From the NCBI GenBank assembly GCA_050745265.1, contig JBOGKE010000034.1, positions 39,804-103,803 on the forward strand: a stretch of DNA of 64,000 nt, given 5' to 3'. The position numbers and the translations under genes were made by a program. Positions 41,264 through 50,860 of this stretch are shown piece after piece. This DNA comes from RH2-MAG17b sp050745265 (lineage in GTDB: Bacteria; Acidobacteriota; Terriglobia; UBA7540). The notes beneath the pieces are model-generated. The model was not told the DNA's origin, did no database searches, and saw only the letters and a list, made by a program, of their open reading frames with translations. The first letter of the stretch is position 1; every line of letters starts with the position of its first letter.

Positions 41264-42601
41264 CTAGAACTTGGTGAGGGAGGAGAAATTGAAGTCGCGC
41301 ACCTTCATGGCGGGCACCACCATTTCAATGGCCTCTTCGCCCGCGGAGCGCACAGGGGCGCTCATCATTTCAACCTGGTTCAGCATTTCCACCAGGCTCT
41401 GGTTGAAGCGGAAGTTCTTGACTCCGCATTTGATCCGCCCATCTTCAATCAGGAACGTTCCATCGCGCGTCATCCCGGTGAGAATCTTGGCGTAAGGATC
41501 GACCTCGCGAATGTACCAGAAGCGCGTCACGAGCAAACCGTGCGCCGTCGAGCGGATCATCTCTTCTTCTGCCGCACGGCCTCCGTCGAAAACCAGGTTG
41601 AGCGGAGCTTCGCCGTACTCATTGGGCAGCGGAAAGCCGTGGCCCGTGGGCTCGACGCCCATTTTACGCGCAGCCTGCCGGCAATAGACCAGATTCTTGA
41701 CTACTCCGTCTTCCACCAGCGCGACTCGCTGGCGCGGCACGCCTTCGCCATCGAACGGCGCTCCGCCCTGCGACGGATGATACACGTCATCGTGAATCCT
41801 AATATTATCTCCGAGTACTCTTTGCCCCACCCGGCCGGTGAAGCAACTTCTTTTCTCATCGACGGCCAGACCGCCAAAATCGAGCAGAAAGAAGCCGAGC
41901 AGGTCCATCACCGCGGCGGGCTCGAGAATCACCGTGTACTTGCCGGGGCTCGCCTCTTGCGGGTCACCGCTTCCGAGCGCCTTGCGAGCGGCACGATCGG
42001 CGAGATCCTCGATGCCGAGCGTCCGCCAATGCTGGCCCGTTCTCTTCGCCCAGCCGGAACTCGTTGGCCCGAGCATCGTCACGGAAAACTCAGAAACCGA
42101 CTCTTCATGGAACGCCGCGAGGCCGCGCGAATTGTACAGTGCGGTGGCGGCAGCGCCGCTCGAAAGAATGCCCGCGGCGGTCAATCCGTCCTGCTCCGCG
42201 CGTTCGATGACGGTGCGGACCGTTTCGGCGCGAAGCCGCGCCCCGAGATCGGCCGTCTCAGGATCGTAGCGGTCGACCGCGCGGTACACCTGCGGCCCGG
42301 GCATGGGAAGCAATTCCGGGTCGGGCGGCTGCAATCGTGCCAGCTCGAGCGCCGCTTCGCACGCCGCGCGGATCGAAGCATCGTCGGTCTTGTTGGTGCT
42401 GGCCCGCGCGGTGCGATAGCCGGAGGCGGCGCGCACCGAAAGGCTCAGATCCTCTTCCGACACATTCTGATGAATCGTGTTGTTCGCAAAGCGGGTGAGC
42501 GAGTACGAGGCGCCCGTGATCGACGCCTCAGTCTCCTCGGCGCGGGAGTATTTCAATACCCGGGCAAAGAGATCGTCGGCAAGCTGGCGGGAGAGAATCA
42601 T
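41264..42601 (-). CDS. tldE: TldE/PmbA-type protease subunit
   Basis: The non-catalytic partner of TldD. 445 residues: ASITGASYSLTRFANNTIHQN at the N-terminus is the family opening, and the C-terminal barrel has YTVILEPAAVMDLLGFF, CFTGRVGQRVLGDNI, FDGEGVPRQRVALVEDGVV and FLIEDGRIKCGVKNFRFNQSL. It lacks the HExxxH zinc motif, as expected for TldE. It follows tldD by 134 bases. TldD/E complexes trim peptides such as modified natural products and antitoxins; no such precursor is seen nearby. Confidence 0.92.
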   Translation of the reverse strand: MILSRQLADDLFARVLKYSRAEETEASITGASYSLTRFANNTIHQNVSEEDLSLSVRAASGYRTARASTNKTDDASIRAACEAALELARLQPPDPELLPMPGPQVYRAVDRYDPETADLGARLRAETVRTVIERAEQDGLTAAGILSSGAAATALYNSRGLAAFHEESVSEFSVTMLGPTSSGWAKRTGQHWRTLGIEDLADRAARKALGSGDPQEASPGKYTVILEPAAVMDLLGFFLLDFGGLAVDEKRSCFTGRVGQRVLGDNIRIHDDVYHPSQGGAPFDGEGVPRQRVALVEDGVVKNLVYCRQAARKMGVEPTGHGFPLPNEYGEAPLNLVFDGGRAAEEEMIRSTAHGLLVTRFWYIREVDPYAKILTGMTRDGTFLIEDGRIKCGVKNFRFNQSLVEMLNQVEMMSAPVRSAGEEAIEMVVPAMKVRDFNFSSLTKF

Positions 42602-42735
42602 AGCGAGCTAGTGAATTGGTGTTTGCGTGATCCGGTGATTAGGCTCCGAGCTGATTGAAGCCGAATCTCGCTGCGTTGAGGATGGTCTCGCGCGAATTCT
42701 GCGCGCGTTCGCAAATCACCCGATCGCTCAATCGC

Positions 42736-44196
42736 TCAACGTGCCTCGTAGGCTACGCCGATCTTGACCTTGCGAAAACGTGCCGGCGCCGCTCCGTGGC
42801 CCGTGCCCATCGTCTGCATGGGCTGCCCCTTGCCGCAGTTGGGCGTGCCCCACAGGACCCATTCCTCGGGACCGCAGACGGCGTCGCAGGAGTTCCAGAA
42901 TTCCGTTGTGATGCCGCCGTAGCTGGGGTTTTTGAGCATTCGCGTCTTGCGGCCGTGTTTGATCTCCCAGCCGATCTCGGTGCCGAACTGGAAGTTGTAG
43001 CGCCGGTCGTCAATCGACCAACTGCGGTTGGTTTCCATGTAGATGCCGTCGTCGGTGTCCGCGAGGAGATCGTCCACCTTCCCCTTCCCCGGCAGCAGGC
43101 TGACATTGGTCATGCGGATCAGCGGAATGCGGTTCCAGCCCTCGGCGCGCATCGCTCCGCTCGATCGCGGCTGCGACACCAACGCGGCGGACTCGCGCGA
43201 GGTCAGGTATCCAGTAAATTCGCCGGCTTGGATGACGGGAGTCGATTGCGCCGCTACGCCTTCGTCGTCATAGGCAAACGTGCCGAGGCCGGGTCCGTGC
43301 CCGACCGTCGCGTCAGCCACGACGTTGACAATGTCGGATCCGTATTTCAGGTGGTTCAGCTTCTCGAGCGTGAGAAAGCTCATGCCAGCGAAGTTCGCTT
43401 CGTCTCCGAGCACGCGGTCGAGCTCGATGGGGTGCCCGATCGATTCATGAATTTGAAGACCCAGTTGCGAGCTGCCGAGAATCACATCGCTCTCGCCCGC
43501 GGGGCACTGGTCGCACTGATGCAGACGGGCCGCTTCCTCGGCAATCCGCGGGGCATTGCCCAGCAGATCGAGTTCCTCCACCAGCTCGTAACCGCGGGTC
43601 TGGTACTGGCCGCCAAATGAGTTCGGATAAGAGCGCCGTTGAATCTCGCTGCCGTTGAACGAAGTCGCTACATACCCTGCGCCGGTCTGCGTTTTGCCCT
43701 GATAAATCTCTGAACCCTCGCTCGAAAGGAAGACCTGGTCAATGCGGCGGAAATCCATCGAAGCTTCCGCGAGCGTGATGCCAGGAACCTTGCGAAGCTC
43801 TGCGTCAACTTTCAGCAACAGCTCGAGGCAGGTGGAGACAGGAACGGTGAAGGGATCCACTTTACATTCCGCTTCCCAGCGTGCAGTCACCGCGGGCTCG
43901 GGCGCTAGCCGCACGTCGTGCTTTTTGCACAGCGCGCTCGCTTTTGCGATTTCGACCGCTTTCGCAGCCGTGGCGTCCACTGAAGCGCGCGAGAGGTCCT
44001 GTGTGGAGGCGAATCCCCAACTGCCGTCCGCGATCACGCGAATGCCCAACCCCAGCGACTGGGAGTCGCGAACTTGACCCGCCTGGCCGTTTTTCGTGGA
44101 GAGATACCGCTGCCGGATGTCCATCACGCGCGCTTCGGCGTGCGTTGCGCGGTGCTGAAGCGCGGTGTCGAGCGCGTTTTGCGCGTACTCTTTCAT
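42736..44196 (-). CDS. tldD: TldD-type metalloprotease subunit
   Basis: The 486-residue catalytic subunit of a TldD/TldE protease. The zinc motif is HESIGHP near residue 257, with the third ligand expected in the C-terminal CGPEEWVLWGTPNCGKGQP region. The N-terminal domain (AEARVMDIRQRYLSTKNGQ) and VGHGPGLGTFAYDDEGVAAQ are typical. Acting with TldE it cleaves unfolded peptides through a narrow cavity. ATG start at 44196. It is preceded by a run of degenerate simple repeats that separates it from ahcY. Confidence 0.94.
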   Translation of the reverse strand: MKEYAQNALDTALQHRATHAEARVMDIRQRYLSTKNGQAGQVRDSQSLGLGIRVIADGSWGFASTQDLSRASVDATAAKAVEIAKASALCKKHDVRLAPEPAVTARWEAECKVDPFTVPVSTCLELLLKVDAELRKVPGITLAEASMDFRRIDQVFLSSEGSEIYQGKTQTGAGYVATSFNGSEIQRRSYPNSFGGQYQTRGYELVEELDLLGNAPRIAEEAARLHQCDQCPAGESDVILGSSQLGLQIHESIGHPIELDRVLGDEANFAGMSFLTLEKLNHLKYGSDIVNVVADATVGHGPGLGTFAYDDEGVAAQSTPVIQAGEFTGYLTSRESAALVSQPRSSGAMRAEGWNRIPLIRMTNVSLLPGKGKVDDLLADTDDGIYMETNRSWSIDDRRYNFQFGTEIGWEIKHGRKTRMLKNPSYGGITTEFWNSCDAVCGPEEWVLWGTPNCGKGQPMQTMGTGHGAAPARFRKVKIGVAYEAR

Positions 44197-44213
44197 TGCG
44201 GGCGAGCCGCCGC

Positions 44214-44300
44214 TGATTTGGAATCTGCGATCTGGAATTTGAAATCTGAGATCCAGATTCTGTGATCTGGGATTTGAAATCTGAGATTTGAAATTTGAGT
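44214..44300. repeat. Degenerate ATTTGAAATCTGAG simple repeat
   Basis: About 87 bases made of variants of GAATTTGAAATCTGAGATT, e.g. GATTTGAAATCTGAGATTTG near the right end, plus inverted variants (AGATCCAGATTC). A shorter, similar tract is near 12682-12705. It lies between tldD and ahcY. Confidence 0.6.
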
Positions 44301-44312
44301 TTTCGAGGTCCG

Positions 44313-45590
44313 CTACGTTCCCTCAGCCCAGGAAGCCAGATATTCGACCTGCTCGGGCGTGAGCACATCGATGGAGATTCCCATCGAGCTCAGTTTCAGC
44401 TTGGCAATCTCCTGATCGATTTCCGCAGGCACGCCGTACACTTTCTTTTCGAGAGTCTTGCTATTTTTGACGATGTACTCCGCGGAAAGCGCTTGGTTCG
44501 CAAAGCTCATATCCATGACCACGGCCGGGTGGCCCTCAGCGGAAGCGAGATTGATGAGCCTGCCCTCGCCGAGCAGATAAACCTTGCGGCCGTCGCCGAG
44601 CACGTACTCGTCGACAAACTCGCGGGTCTGGCGCTTGCTTTTCGCCAGCTTTTCGAGCGCGGGGATATCGATCTCGACGTTAAAGTGGCCGGAGTTGCAC
44701 ACGATCGCGCCGCTCTTCATGGACTTGAAGTGCTCCTCCCGGATCACGTTCTTGTCTCCAGTGAGCGTGACGAAAATGTCCCCGATGCCGGCCGCCGCCT
44801 CCATCGTCATCACGCGATAGCCATCCATCACGGCTTCGAGTGCTCGCGTCGGGTTGACCTCGGCGACAATCACGTTGGCTCCGAGCCCGTGCGAGCGCAT
44901 GGCGAAACCGCGCCCGCACCAGCCGTATCCCGCCACGACAACGTTCAGCCCGGCAAGCAGGACGTTGGTGGCGCGGATGATCCCGTCGAGCGTCGACTGC
45001 CCGGTACCATAGCGATTGTCAAAGAGGTGCTTGGTATCAGCGTCGTTCACCGCGATGATGGGGAACTTCAAAACTCCTTCGCGGGCCATGCTGCGCAGCC
45101 GGATTACGCCGGTAGTGGTCTCCTCCGTACCGCCGACAACGCCGTTGGCCAGCTCTTTGCGCTTGGTGAGGATGGTGGTGACCAGGTCGGCGCCGTCGTC
45201 CATGGTCATCTGAGGCTGATGCGCGAGCGCAGAGAGAATATGGTTGTAGTACGTGTCGTTATTTTCGCCCTTGATGGCGAACGTGGGAATCCCGTGATCC
45301 CTCACCAGGCAAGCGGCAACGTCATCCTGCGTGCTGAGCGGGTTTGACGCGCACACCACCACGTCCGCGCCGCCTTCCTTAAGCGTGATGGCGAGATTGG
45401 CCGTTTCCGTTGTGACGTGCAAGCAGGCGGAGAGGCGAAGCCCCTGAAGCGGCTTCTCCTTGCGAAAGCGCTCCCGGATGAGCCGCAGTACCGGCATCCA
45501 CTGTTCAGCCCATTCGATGCGAAGCCTGCCTTTGGCGGCTAGGCTCAGGTCCTTCACGTCGTACGCCGTGTTGAGGGTTGTGGTCGCCAT
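44313..45590 (-). CDS. ahcY: Adenosylhomocysteinase
   Basis: Splits S-adenosylhomocysteine into adenosine and homocysteine, relieving inhibition of methyltransferases. 425 residues: SACLHVTTETANLAITLKEGGA, CASNPLSTQDDVAA, the catalytic/NAD part AVNDADTKHLFDNRYGTGQS, the NAD loop VVAGYGWCGRGFAMRSHGLG and the C-terminal YLASWAEGT. It begins one base after the metK stop (TAG then ATG), so the two are translated from one mRNA, joining SAM synthesis to SAH removal. No SAH riboswitch is seen because the gene has no leader of its own. Confidence 0.97.
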   Translation of the reverse strand: MATTTLNTAYDVKDLSLAAKGRLRIEWAEQWMPVLRLIRERFRKEKPLQGLRLSACLHVTTETANLAITLKEGGADVVVCASNPLSTQDDVAACLVRDHGIPTFAIKGENNDTYYNHILSALAHQPQMTMDDGADLVTTILTKRKELANGVVGGTEETTTGVIRLRSMAREGVLKFPIIAVNDADTKHLFDNRYGTGQSTLDGIIRATNVLLAGLNVVVAGYGWCGRGFAMRSHGLGANVIVAEVNPTRALEAVMDGYRVMTMEAAAGIGDIFVTLTGDKNVIREEHFKSMKSGAIVCNSGHFNVEIDIPALEKLAKSKRQTREFVDEYVLGDGRKVYLLGEGRLINLASAEGHPAVVMDMSFANQALSAEYIVKNSKTLEKKVYGVPAEIDQEIAKLKLSSMGISIDVLTPEQVEYLASWAEGT

Positions 45591-46745
45591 CTAGAGTCCA
45601 GCCTCCTTGCGCAGCTCCGCTGCTTTTGCGGTTTTCTCCCACGTGAACTCCGGCTCGCTGCGCCCGAAGTGGCCGTAAGCCGCCGTCTTCTTGTAAATGG
45701 GTCTCAGCAGATCGAGCGATTCAATAATTCCCTGCGGAGTCAGCTTGAACGAATTGCGGATCAGGCTCACCAGCTTGCAATCGCTCACTTTGCCGGTTCC
45801 GAACGTATCGACCATCACAGAGACGGGCTCGGCCACGCCGATTGCGTACGCCAGTTGGACTTCCGCCTTGCCGGCCAGTCCCGCCGAGACCAGCGTCTTT
45901 GCGATCTGGCGGGCCATGTACGCCGCCGAACGGTCAACCTTGGTGGGATCCTTACCGGAGAAAGCGCCGCCGCCGTGGTGCGCAGTGCCGCCGTAGGTGT
46001 CGACAATGATCTTGCGGCCCGTCAGCCCCGAATCACCCTCGGGTCCGCCGGTGACAAAGCGGCCGGTCGGATTGATGTGGAACTTAGTGTTTGGATCCAT
46101 CATGTGGGCCGGAATCACGGGCCTGATCACGCATTCGCGAATGCCTTCAGTTAGGGTTTCTTTGCTCACTCCGTCGGCGTGCTGGGTCGAGACCACCACA
46201 GCATCGACGCGGACGGGACGGCCCTTCTCATACTGCACCGTGACCTGGGATTTGCCGTCGGGCCGGACGAAATCCAGGATTTCCTTCCGCCTCACCTCCG
46301 CCAGACGCTGGCAGAGCTTGTGAGCCATCATGATGGGAAAAGGCATGAGCTCATCCGTCTCGTCGCAAGCGTATCCGAACATCAAGCCCTGGTCGCCGGC
46401 GCCGCCGGTGCCCACGCCCATGTCAATGTCGGCGCTCTGCCGGGAAAGGTTAACGATGACCTCGCAGTTGCCCGCGGTGAAGATGCAGTCGGAATGCGTG
46501 TAGCCAATGCCGCGCACCGTCTCCCGCACCAGGCTCTCGATGTCGGGCTTGGCGTTGGTGGTGATCTCTCCCATCACGTAGACCGTCCGGTCCTTCACCA
46601 TGGACTCGCAAGCCACGCGGCCGCGCGTATCCTCCCGAAGCACCGCGTCCAGCACGGCGTCCGAAATCTGATCGCAAATTTTGTCCGGGTGACCTTCGGT
46701 GACCGATTCAGAGGTAAATAGATAATTCTGATCTGCCTGAGACAC
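45591..46745 (-). CDS. metK: S-adenosylmethionine synthase
   Basis: Makes SAM from methionine and ATP. 384 residues from GTG 46745: YLFTSESVTEGHPDKICDQISDAVLD, the GAGDQGLMFGYACDET signature, and the phosphate loop GGGAFSGKDPTKVDRSAAY. AAGGGG six bases before GTG 46745 decides the start, although the frame is open to 46811. It is first gene of metK-ahcY, with a TTGACA promoter in the gap to sat-cysC. Confidence 0.97.
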   Translation of the reverse strand: MSQADQNYLFTSESVTEGHPDKICDQISDAVLDAVLREDTRGRVACESMVKDRTVYVMGEITTNAKPDIESLVRETVRGIGYTHSDCIFTAGNCEVIVNLSRQSADIDMGVGTGGAGDQGLMFGYACDETDELMPFPIMMAHKLCQRLAEVRRKEILDFVRPDGKSQVTVQYEKGRPVRVDAVVVSTQHADGVSKETLTEGIRECVIRPVIPAHMMDPNTKFHINPTGRFVTGGPEGDSGLTGRKIIVDTYGGTAHHGGGAFSGKDPTKVDRSAAYMARQIAKTLVSAGLAGKAEVQLAYAIGVAEPVSVMVDTFGTGKVSDCKLVSLIRNSFKLTPQGIIESLDLLRPIYKKTAAYGHFGRSEPEFTWEKTAKAAELRKEAGL

Positions 46746-46791
46746 AGCCGCCCCTTTCGGTAAAGCGTTTTCGCTGATTTGCAAAACCTTA

Positions 46792-46821
46792 AGACTAGCA
46801 TGCGATTTCAAGACGTGTCAA
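46792..46821 (-). promoter_or_regulatory. Promoter of metK-ahcY
   Basis: On the minus strand a perfect TTGACA (46816-46821), an 18-base spacer and TAGTCT (46792-46797). The mRNA would begin near 46785, about 40 bases before metK. Confidence 0.5.
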
Positions 46822-46946
46822 CGCCGCGCATCGCATTGTGTCAAGCCTGTTTAGAAATGGCGCGGAGGACGATCGAGAGACGCCGTCCCGAGCACTGCCA
46901 GTCCACGACTCCGTTTCGCCGAAAGCGCCAATGCCCGCAACAAAGG

Positions 46947-46975
46947 TTAACAGACGGCAGCGCGCCCGCTACAAT
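46947..46975 (+). promoter_or_regulatory. Promoter of sat-cysC
   Basis: TTAACA (46947-46952), 17-base spacer and TACAAT (46970-46975), both one mismatch from consensus. Predicted start near 46982, giving a leader of about 40 bases. No riboswitch-like structure was recognised. Confidence 0.5.
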
Positions 46976-47020
46976 GAAAGACCGTAGCTTACAAACTTTA
47001 GTCGGACAGGAGGAGGAATA

Positions 47021-48760
47021 GTGCACCAACATCTGATCGCGCCCCATGGGGGCCAACTCACTGATCTGCTGGCGAACGAGGAACGGTCTGCCGACATCAC
47101 GCGGGAATCGAAGAGCTGGCCTTCCTGGGACCTCACCGCGCGCCAACTCTGCGACCTGGAACTGCTCTTGAACGGCGGCTTTTCTCCGCTGCAGGGCTTT
47201 ATGTCGCGTCCCGATTACGAATGCGTATGTCGCGAGATGCGGCTGAAGGACGGCACGCTGTGGCCCATGCCGATCACTCTGGACGTCAGCGAGGAGTTCG
47301 CGAGCAAAATCGAGTCCTGCCGCACGATCGCATTAAGAGATCCGGAAGGCGTGATGCTAGCGGCGCTCAACATCGAGGACGTCTGGAAACCGGACCGGGA
47401 GGCGGAGGCGATGGCCGTGTTCAGAACCGCGAGCACCGCGCATCCCGGCGTCGCGTACCTTCTTCAGCAGGCTCATCCCTGGTACGTGGGCGGGCGCCTC
47501 GAAGGACTTCGGCCGCCCGCGCACTACGATTTTCGCTCGCTCCGGCTCACGCCTTCGGAGCTCCGCGCCGAGTTTTCGCGGCTGGGATGGAGGAAGGTTG
47601 TTGCATTTCAGACGCGTAATCCGATGCACCGAGCCCATCAAGAGCTGACCCTAAGGGCCGCTAAGGAAGTTGAGGCCAATCTGCTGATTCACCCTTCGGT
47701 CGGCATGACCAAGCCGGGCGACGTGGAGTATTACGTCCGGGTGCGCTGCTATCAGAAGCTGCTGTCCAAGTATCCTGAGGACACGGTCCGCATTTCCTTG
47801 CTGCCCCTCGCCATGCGCATGGGGGGGCCGCGTGAGGCTCTCTGGCACGCGATCATCCGAAAGAATTACGGCTGCACGCACTTCATCGTGGGGCGCGATC
47901 ACGCGGGCCCGGGCAAAGACCGGGACGGGACGCCGTTTTACGGACCTTACGAGGCGCAGGAGCTTTTGAGGTCACACGAAAAGGAACTTGGCGTGACGAT
48001 GGTGCCCTTCCGGATGCTCGTTTATCTGGCCGACGAGGACCGATACGTTGCAGAGGACGAGGTTCCCGCCGGAAAGCGCGTCTTGAATATCTCCGGAACC
48101 GAGCTTCGGCGGCGGCTCGCCGAAGGGCGGGAGTTGCCGGCATGGTTCACATTTCCCGATGTGGCCCGGGAGCTTCAGAAGAGCTACTTGCCGCGGTACC
48201 GGCAGGGCTTCACCGTGTTTTTCACGGGACTTTCCGGCTCCGGAAAATCGACCATCGCCAACGTCCTGCGGGTGAAGTTTCTGGAAATCGGCGGGCGGCC
48301 CGTGACTCTGCTGGACAGCGATATCGTGCGCAAGCGTCTCTCCTCCGAGCTTGGCTTCTCTAAGGAGCACCGGGACATCAATATCCGCCGCATCGGGTTC
48401 GTCGCTTCGGAAATCACCAAGAACGGCGGCATCGCAATCTGCGCGCCCATCGCTCCTTACGACGCCGTCCGCAAGGAGGCTCGGGCGACGGTCGAGCGGC
48501 ACGGAGGTTTCGTTCTGGTTCACCTTTCTACCCCGCTCGCCACTTGCGAAGCACGGGACCGAAAGGGCCTTTACGCGAAAGCCCGGGCGGGAATCGTGCA
48601 GCAGTTCACCGGCATCTCCGATCCGTACGAGCCGCCGGATGATGCTTCAGTGACCGTTGATACAAGCGAGATCACGCCCGAGGAGGCCGCCCAGGAAATT
48701 TTTCTTCACCTGGAACGCGAGGGATATATCGGAGCGGCCGCTCCCGAGGCGGAAGGCTGA
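47021..48760 (+). CDS. sat-cysC: Bifunctional sulfate adenylyltransferase / adenylylsulfate kinase
   Basis: A 579-residue fusion that turns sulfate into APS and then PAPS, the activated sulfate for reduction or sulfation. Residues 1-about 385 are ATP sulfurylase (FQTRNPMHRAHQELTLRAA with the HxxH site, IVGRDHAGPGKDRDG, MLVYLADEDRYVAEDEV). From about 395 follows APS kinase (FTVFFTGLSGSGKSTIANVL P-loop, LLDSDIVRKRLSSELGFS, DPYEPPDDASVTVDT). The start is GTG 47021 after a strong AGGAGGAGG. It is divergent from metK, tying sulfur supply to methionine/SAM use by position. No cysH or sulfite reductase is in view. Confidence 0.96.
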   Translation: MHQHLIAPHGGQLTDLLANEERSADITRESKSWPSWDLTARQLCDLELLLNGGFSPLQGFMSRPDYECVCREMRLKDGTLWPMPITLDVSEEFASKIESCRTIALRDPEGVMLAALNIEDVWKPDREAEAMAVFRTASTAHPGVAYLLQQAHPWYVGGRLEGLRPPAHYDFRSLRLTPSELRAEFSRLGWRKVVAFQTRNPMHRAHQELTLRAAKEVEANLLIHPSVGMTKPGDVEYYVRVRCYQKLLSKYPEDTVRISLLPLAMRMGGPREALWHAIIRKNYGCTHFIVGRDHAGPGKDRDGTPFYGPYEAQELLRSHEKELGVTMVPFRMLVYLADEDRYVAEDEVPAGKRVLNISGTELRRRLAEGRELPAWFTFPDVARELQKSYLPRYRQGFTVFFTGLSGSGKSTIANVLRVKFLEIGGRPVTLLDSDIVRKRLSSELGFSKEHRDINIRRIGFVASEITKNGGIAICAPIAPYDAVRKEARATVERHGGFVLVHLSTPLATCEARDRKGLYAKARAGIVQQFTGISDPYEPPDDASVTVDTSEITPEEAAQEIFLHLEREGYIGAAAPEAEG

Positions 48761-49084
48761 TGGCTTTGGCGCGAGTTGGTTTCGGAGTGCTATCAGTGCC
48801 GACAAGACCCGCTGTGCGACAATGGGCCTAATGCGTTTATGAAGATAACCGTACAAGCACGATTAGTCCGCCGGTCGCAGGGGGCGCTAGAAAGCCTGGT
48901 TAAACGCCTTGGTTGGAGCCGGGTCTAAGGTGGTGCGCGAAGGGGTGCGGCTGGTGGCCGCGTGTTACGGCACGCCATCCCAAAAAAAGTGCTCGGCATT
49001 GGGCGGTTTACTTCCGGCCTTCGCGATCTCGGCTCCAATAAGAAGCGCTTGGCAGGATTCGGACGGTTTTGCAGGTGAGTTAAC
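48761..49084. other. Intergenic region after sat-cysC, nothing recognised
   Basis: 324 bases between two convergent genes. I find no terminator with a U-run, no tRNA fold and no credible small gene. Unlike the other convergent junctions in this window it lacks an obvious inverted-repeat element. Confidence 0.4.
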
Positions 49085-50860
49085 TCAGCGCGCTCTTTCC
49101 ACCTCTCCGACGAGCCGCCGCATAAACGAGTCTTCCGGGTAGATCGCGAGTTCTTCCTTCATCGTCGCAAGCGCGTCGTGGTAATCATGAAGCTGGATGT
49201 ATTCGAGCGTCAATCGCTTCAACAGGCGCGTCGAATAGGGATTCAGGGCGATTCCCCGTTTCAGCACGGAGGCGGCGCCGGCCGCATCGCCCGAGCGATC
49301 GAGGAGTTGCGCCTCGAGCTCGTAATCGGAGGCTAAGGTCGATCCGGCGCGAATCGCCGCGCTCAGCTCCTCCTTCGCCGCAGCCTCCGCCGCGGGCGTG
49401 CCTTGCTTCAGATCTCTCCGCGCGAGCGCGGAAAGAACCTCGGGATCGCGGGGCCGCGACCGGGCCAGCGCTTCGAGCAGCTCCTCATATCTCGCCTGAT
49501 ACTGCGGGTGCTCCTCGCTGAGCTCGGCGTAAGCTCGGAATAACACTATTGGGGCCGGCGCGGCATCGGCCGACGGAATTGCGTCAAGGTGCACGAGGTC
49601 GGGAAGCGCCGCCGTCGTCTCGTGAAACGCGGCGTGGGGGAAGGGTTCGCCGGAATACGCCACGATGCGGTGGTTCGTCAGCGCCGCGTGCGAAATCCGC
49701 CGCAGGTTTTGCCGAGGCATATGGCATCCGATGCAATTATCCGGCGGAGACATCTGTCGGCGCCGGGCAAGCGGCAGCGTGCAGCCCCGTGACGCGTGGC
49801 AGGCGAGGCATTTTTTTCGATAGTACACCGGCGCATCCGCCGCGCTGATCTCTACGTGCGGATCGTGACAAGTCGTGCAGCTCATCCTTCCGCCGCTCGA
49901 TCGATAGCACTTGCTCAGAATCATGAGCTGGTAGTGCTGAAGCAGCGGCGATTGCGGCGGCGAAGCTCGGGTAAAGGGAACTGCGAAAACCGCGATCGTA
50001 CTGTCGAGCGGCGTGCCGGGCCGGAAGTCTCCGTACGACTTGCCGGGCTCGAGCACGCGGACATCACCGGCCTGATGGCACTTCATACAGATGTTGTCGC
50101 GAAGCCACGCATCGAGCCGCGCGGGATTGACGATGGAATCGTCGACCGCCCCGTTCAACGGAGCGCCCCTCGACCGCTCTTCGACGTGCAGTTGGCCCGG
50201 GCCGTGGCAATCCTCGCAGCCGATCGCCAGCCCTGTGAAGGGAGGATTGCGGTAGAGCCCGTCACGGTTGTCGACCGGTTGCGGGCGGCCGCTGTGGCAA
50301 ACGATGCATTGCGCCGCGACGGGCCGGAGGAAACCGAAGTCAGCCAGTTCGTAGCCGGGCGAAAGTCCCCACGCGCCGGTCCGAGTGTAGAACGAGAGCG
50401 GCGCCTCAAACAGATAATCTCCGCTCCGGACGATGTAGCTTGCTCCGTTGACCCCGGCGCCGATGACGTAGCTGATCCGGTGAGTGTCCCGGAAATTTGC
50501 GGTCCCGTCAGGGCCCGTTTCGTACTCGCTTTGGAAGAGACCGCCTTCCTGGCGAAACGCCTGGTACTCTCGATGAAACTTTTCGAAGTGGATGGTGGCA
50601 GGTGTACGGGGGAAATCGGAAGCGCCGCTGGGTACCGCCATCGACCGGCCCATGGCGGACCGCATGTATTCGCGGTAAATCTCCGCGTGGCACGCCGCGC
50701 AAGCCTTCGAACCGACGTGACCCACTCCCGCCGTCGTGTTGCGGTAGCGAACGGTTTGCGCCGCGGAGTCGGGCCCGGCCAACGTGAGCCCGGCTGATGT
50801 AGCCCAGACGACGGCGAGCAACGCAACCCGGAGCGCCCGTCCCCTTGCCTCAGTTTTCAC
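49085..50860 (-). CDS. Secreted seven-haem cytochrome c with C-terminal TPR region
   Basis: About 591 residues from GTG 50860, starting VKTEARGRALRVALLAVVW, a signal peptide. Seven CxxCH haem sites are visible: CAACH, CIVCH, CEDCH, CMKCH, CTTCH, CLACH and CIGCH, all before residue about 390; the last 200 residues are TPR-like helices (RDLKQGTPAAEAAAKEEL, LKRGIALNPYSTRLLKRL). The layout resembles cytochrome c554-type domains joined to TPR, found in soil bacteria with unknown roles in periplasmic electron transfer. The frame is open to 50917. The GTG overlaps the end of the upstream TPR gene by 11 bases, so translation is probably coupled; the real start could lie elsewhere by a few codons. Confidence 0.82.
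   Translation of the reverse strand: MKTEARGRALRVALLAVVWATSAGLTLAGPDSAAQTVRYRNTTAGVGHVGSKACAACHAEIYREYMRSAMGRSMAVPSGASDFPRTPATIHFEKFHREYQAFRQEGGLFQSEYETGPDGTANFRDTHRISYVIGAGVNGASYIVRSGDYLFEAPLSFYTRTGAWGLSPGYELADFGFLRPVAAQCIVCHSGRPQPVDNRDGLYRNPPFTGLAIGCEDCHGPGQLHVEERSRGAPLNGAVDDSIVNPARLDAWLRDNICMKCHQAGDVRVLEPGKSYGDFRPGTPLDSTIAVFAVPFTRASPPQSPLLQHYQLMILSKCYRSSGGRMSCTTCHDPHVEISAADAPVYYRKKCLACHASRGCTLPLARRRQMSPPDNCIGCHMPRQNLRRISHAALTNHRIVAYSGEPFPHAAFHETTAALPDLVHLDAIPSADAAPAPIVLFRAYAELSEEHPQYQARYEELLEALARSRPRDPEVLSALARRDLKQGTPAAEAAAKEELSAAIRAGSTLASDYELEAQLLDRSGDAAGAASVLKRGIALNPYSTRLLKRLTLEYIQLHDYHDALATMKEELAIYPEDSFMRRLVGEVERAR

Noticed and set aside
46746..47020. SAM or SAH riboswitch in the metK/sat gap
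   Set aside because: Both leaders appear to be only about 40 bases and lack the expected paired structures.
48761..49084. tRNA or small RNA in the gap after sat-cysC
   Set aside because: No cloverleaf pairing, T-loop or acceptor stem could be formed; nothing beyond unstructured GC-rich sequence was found.
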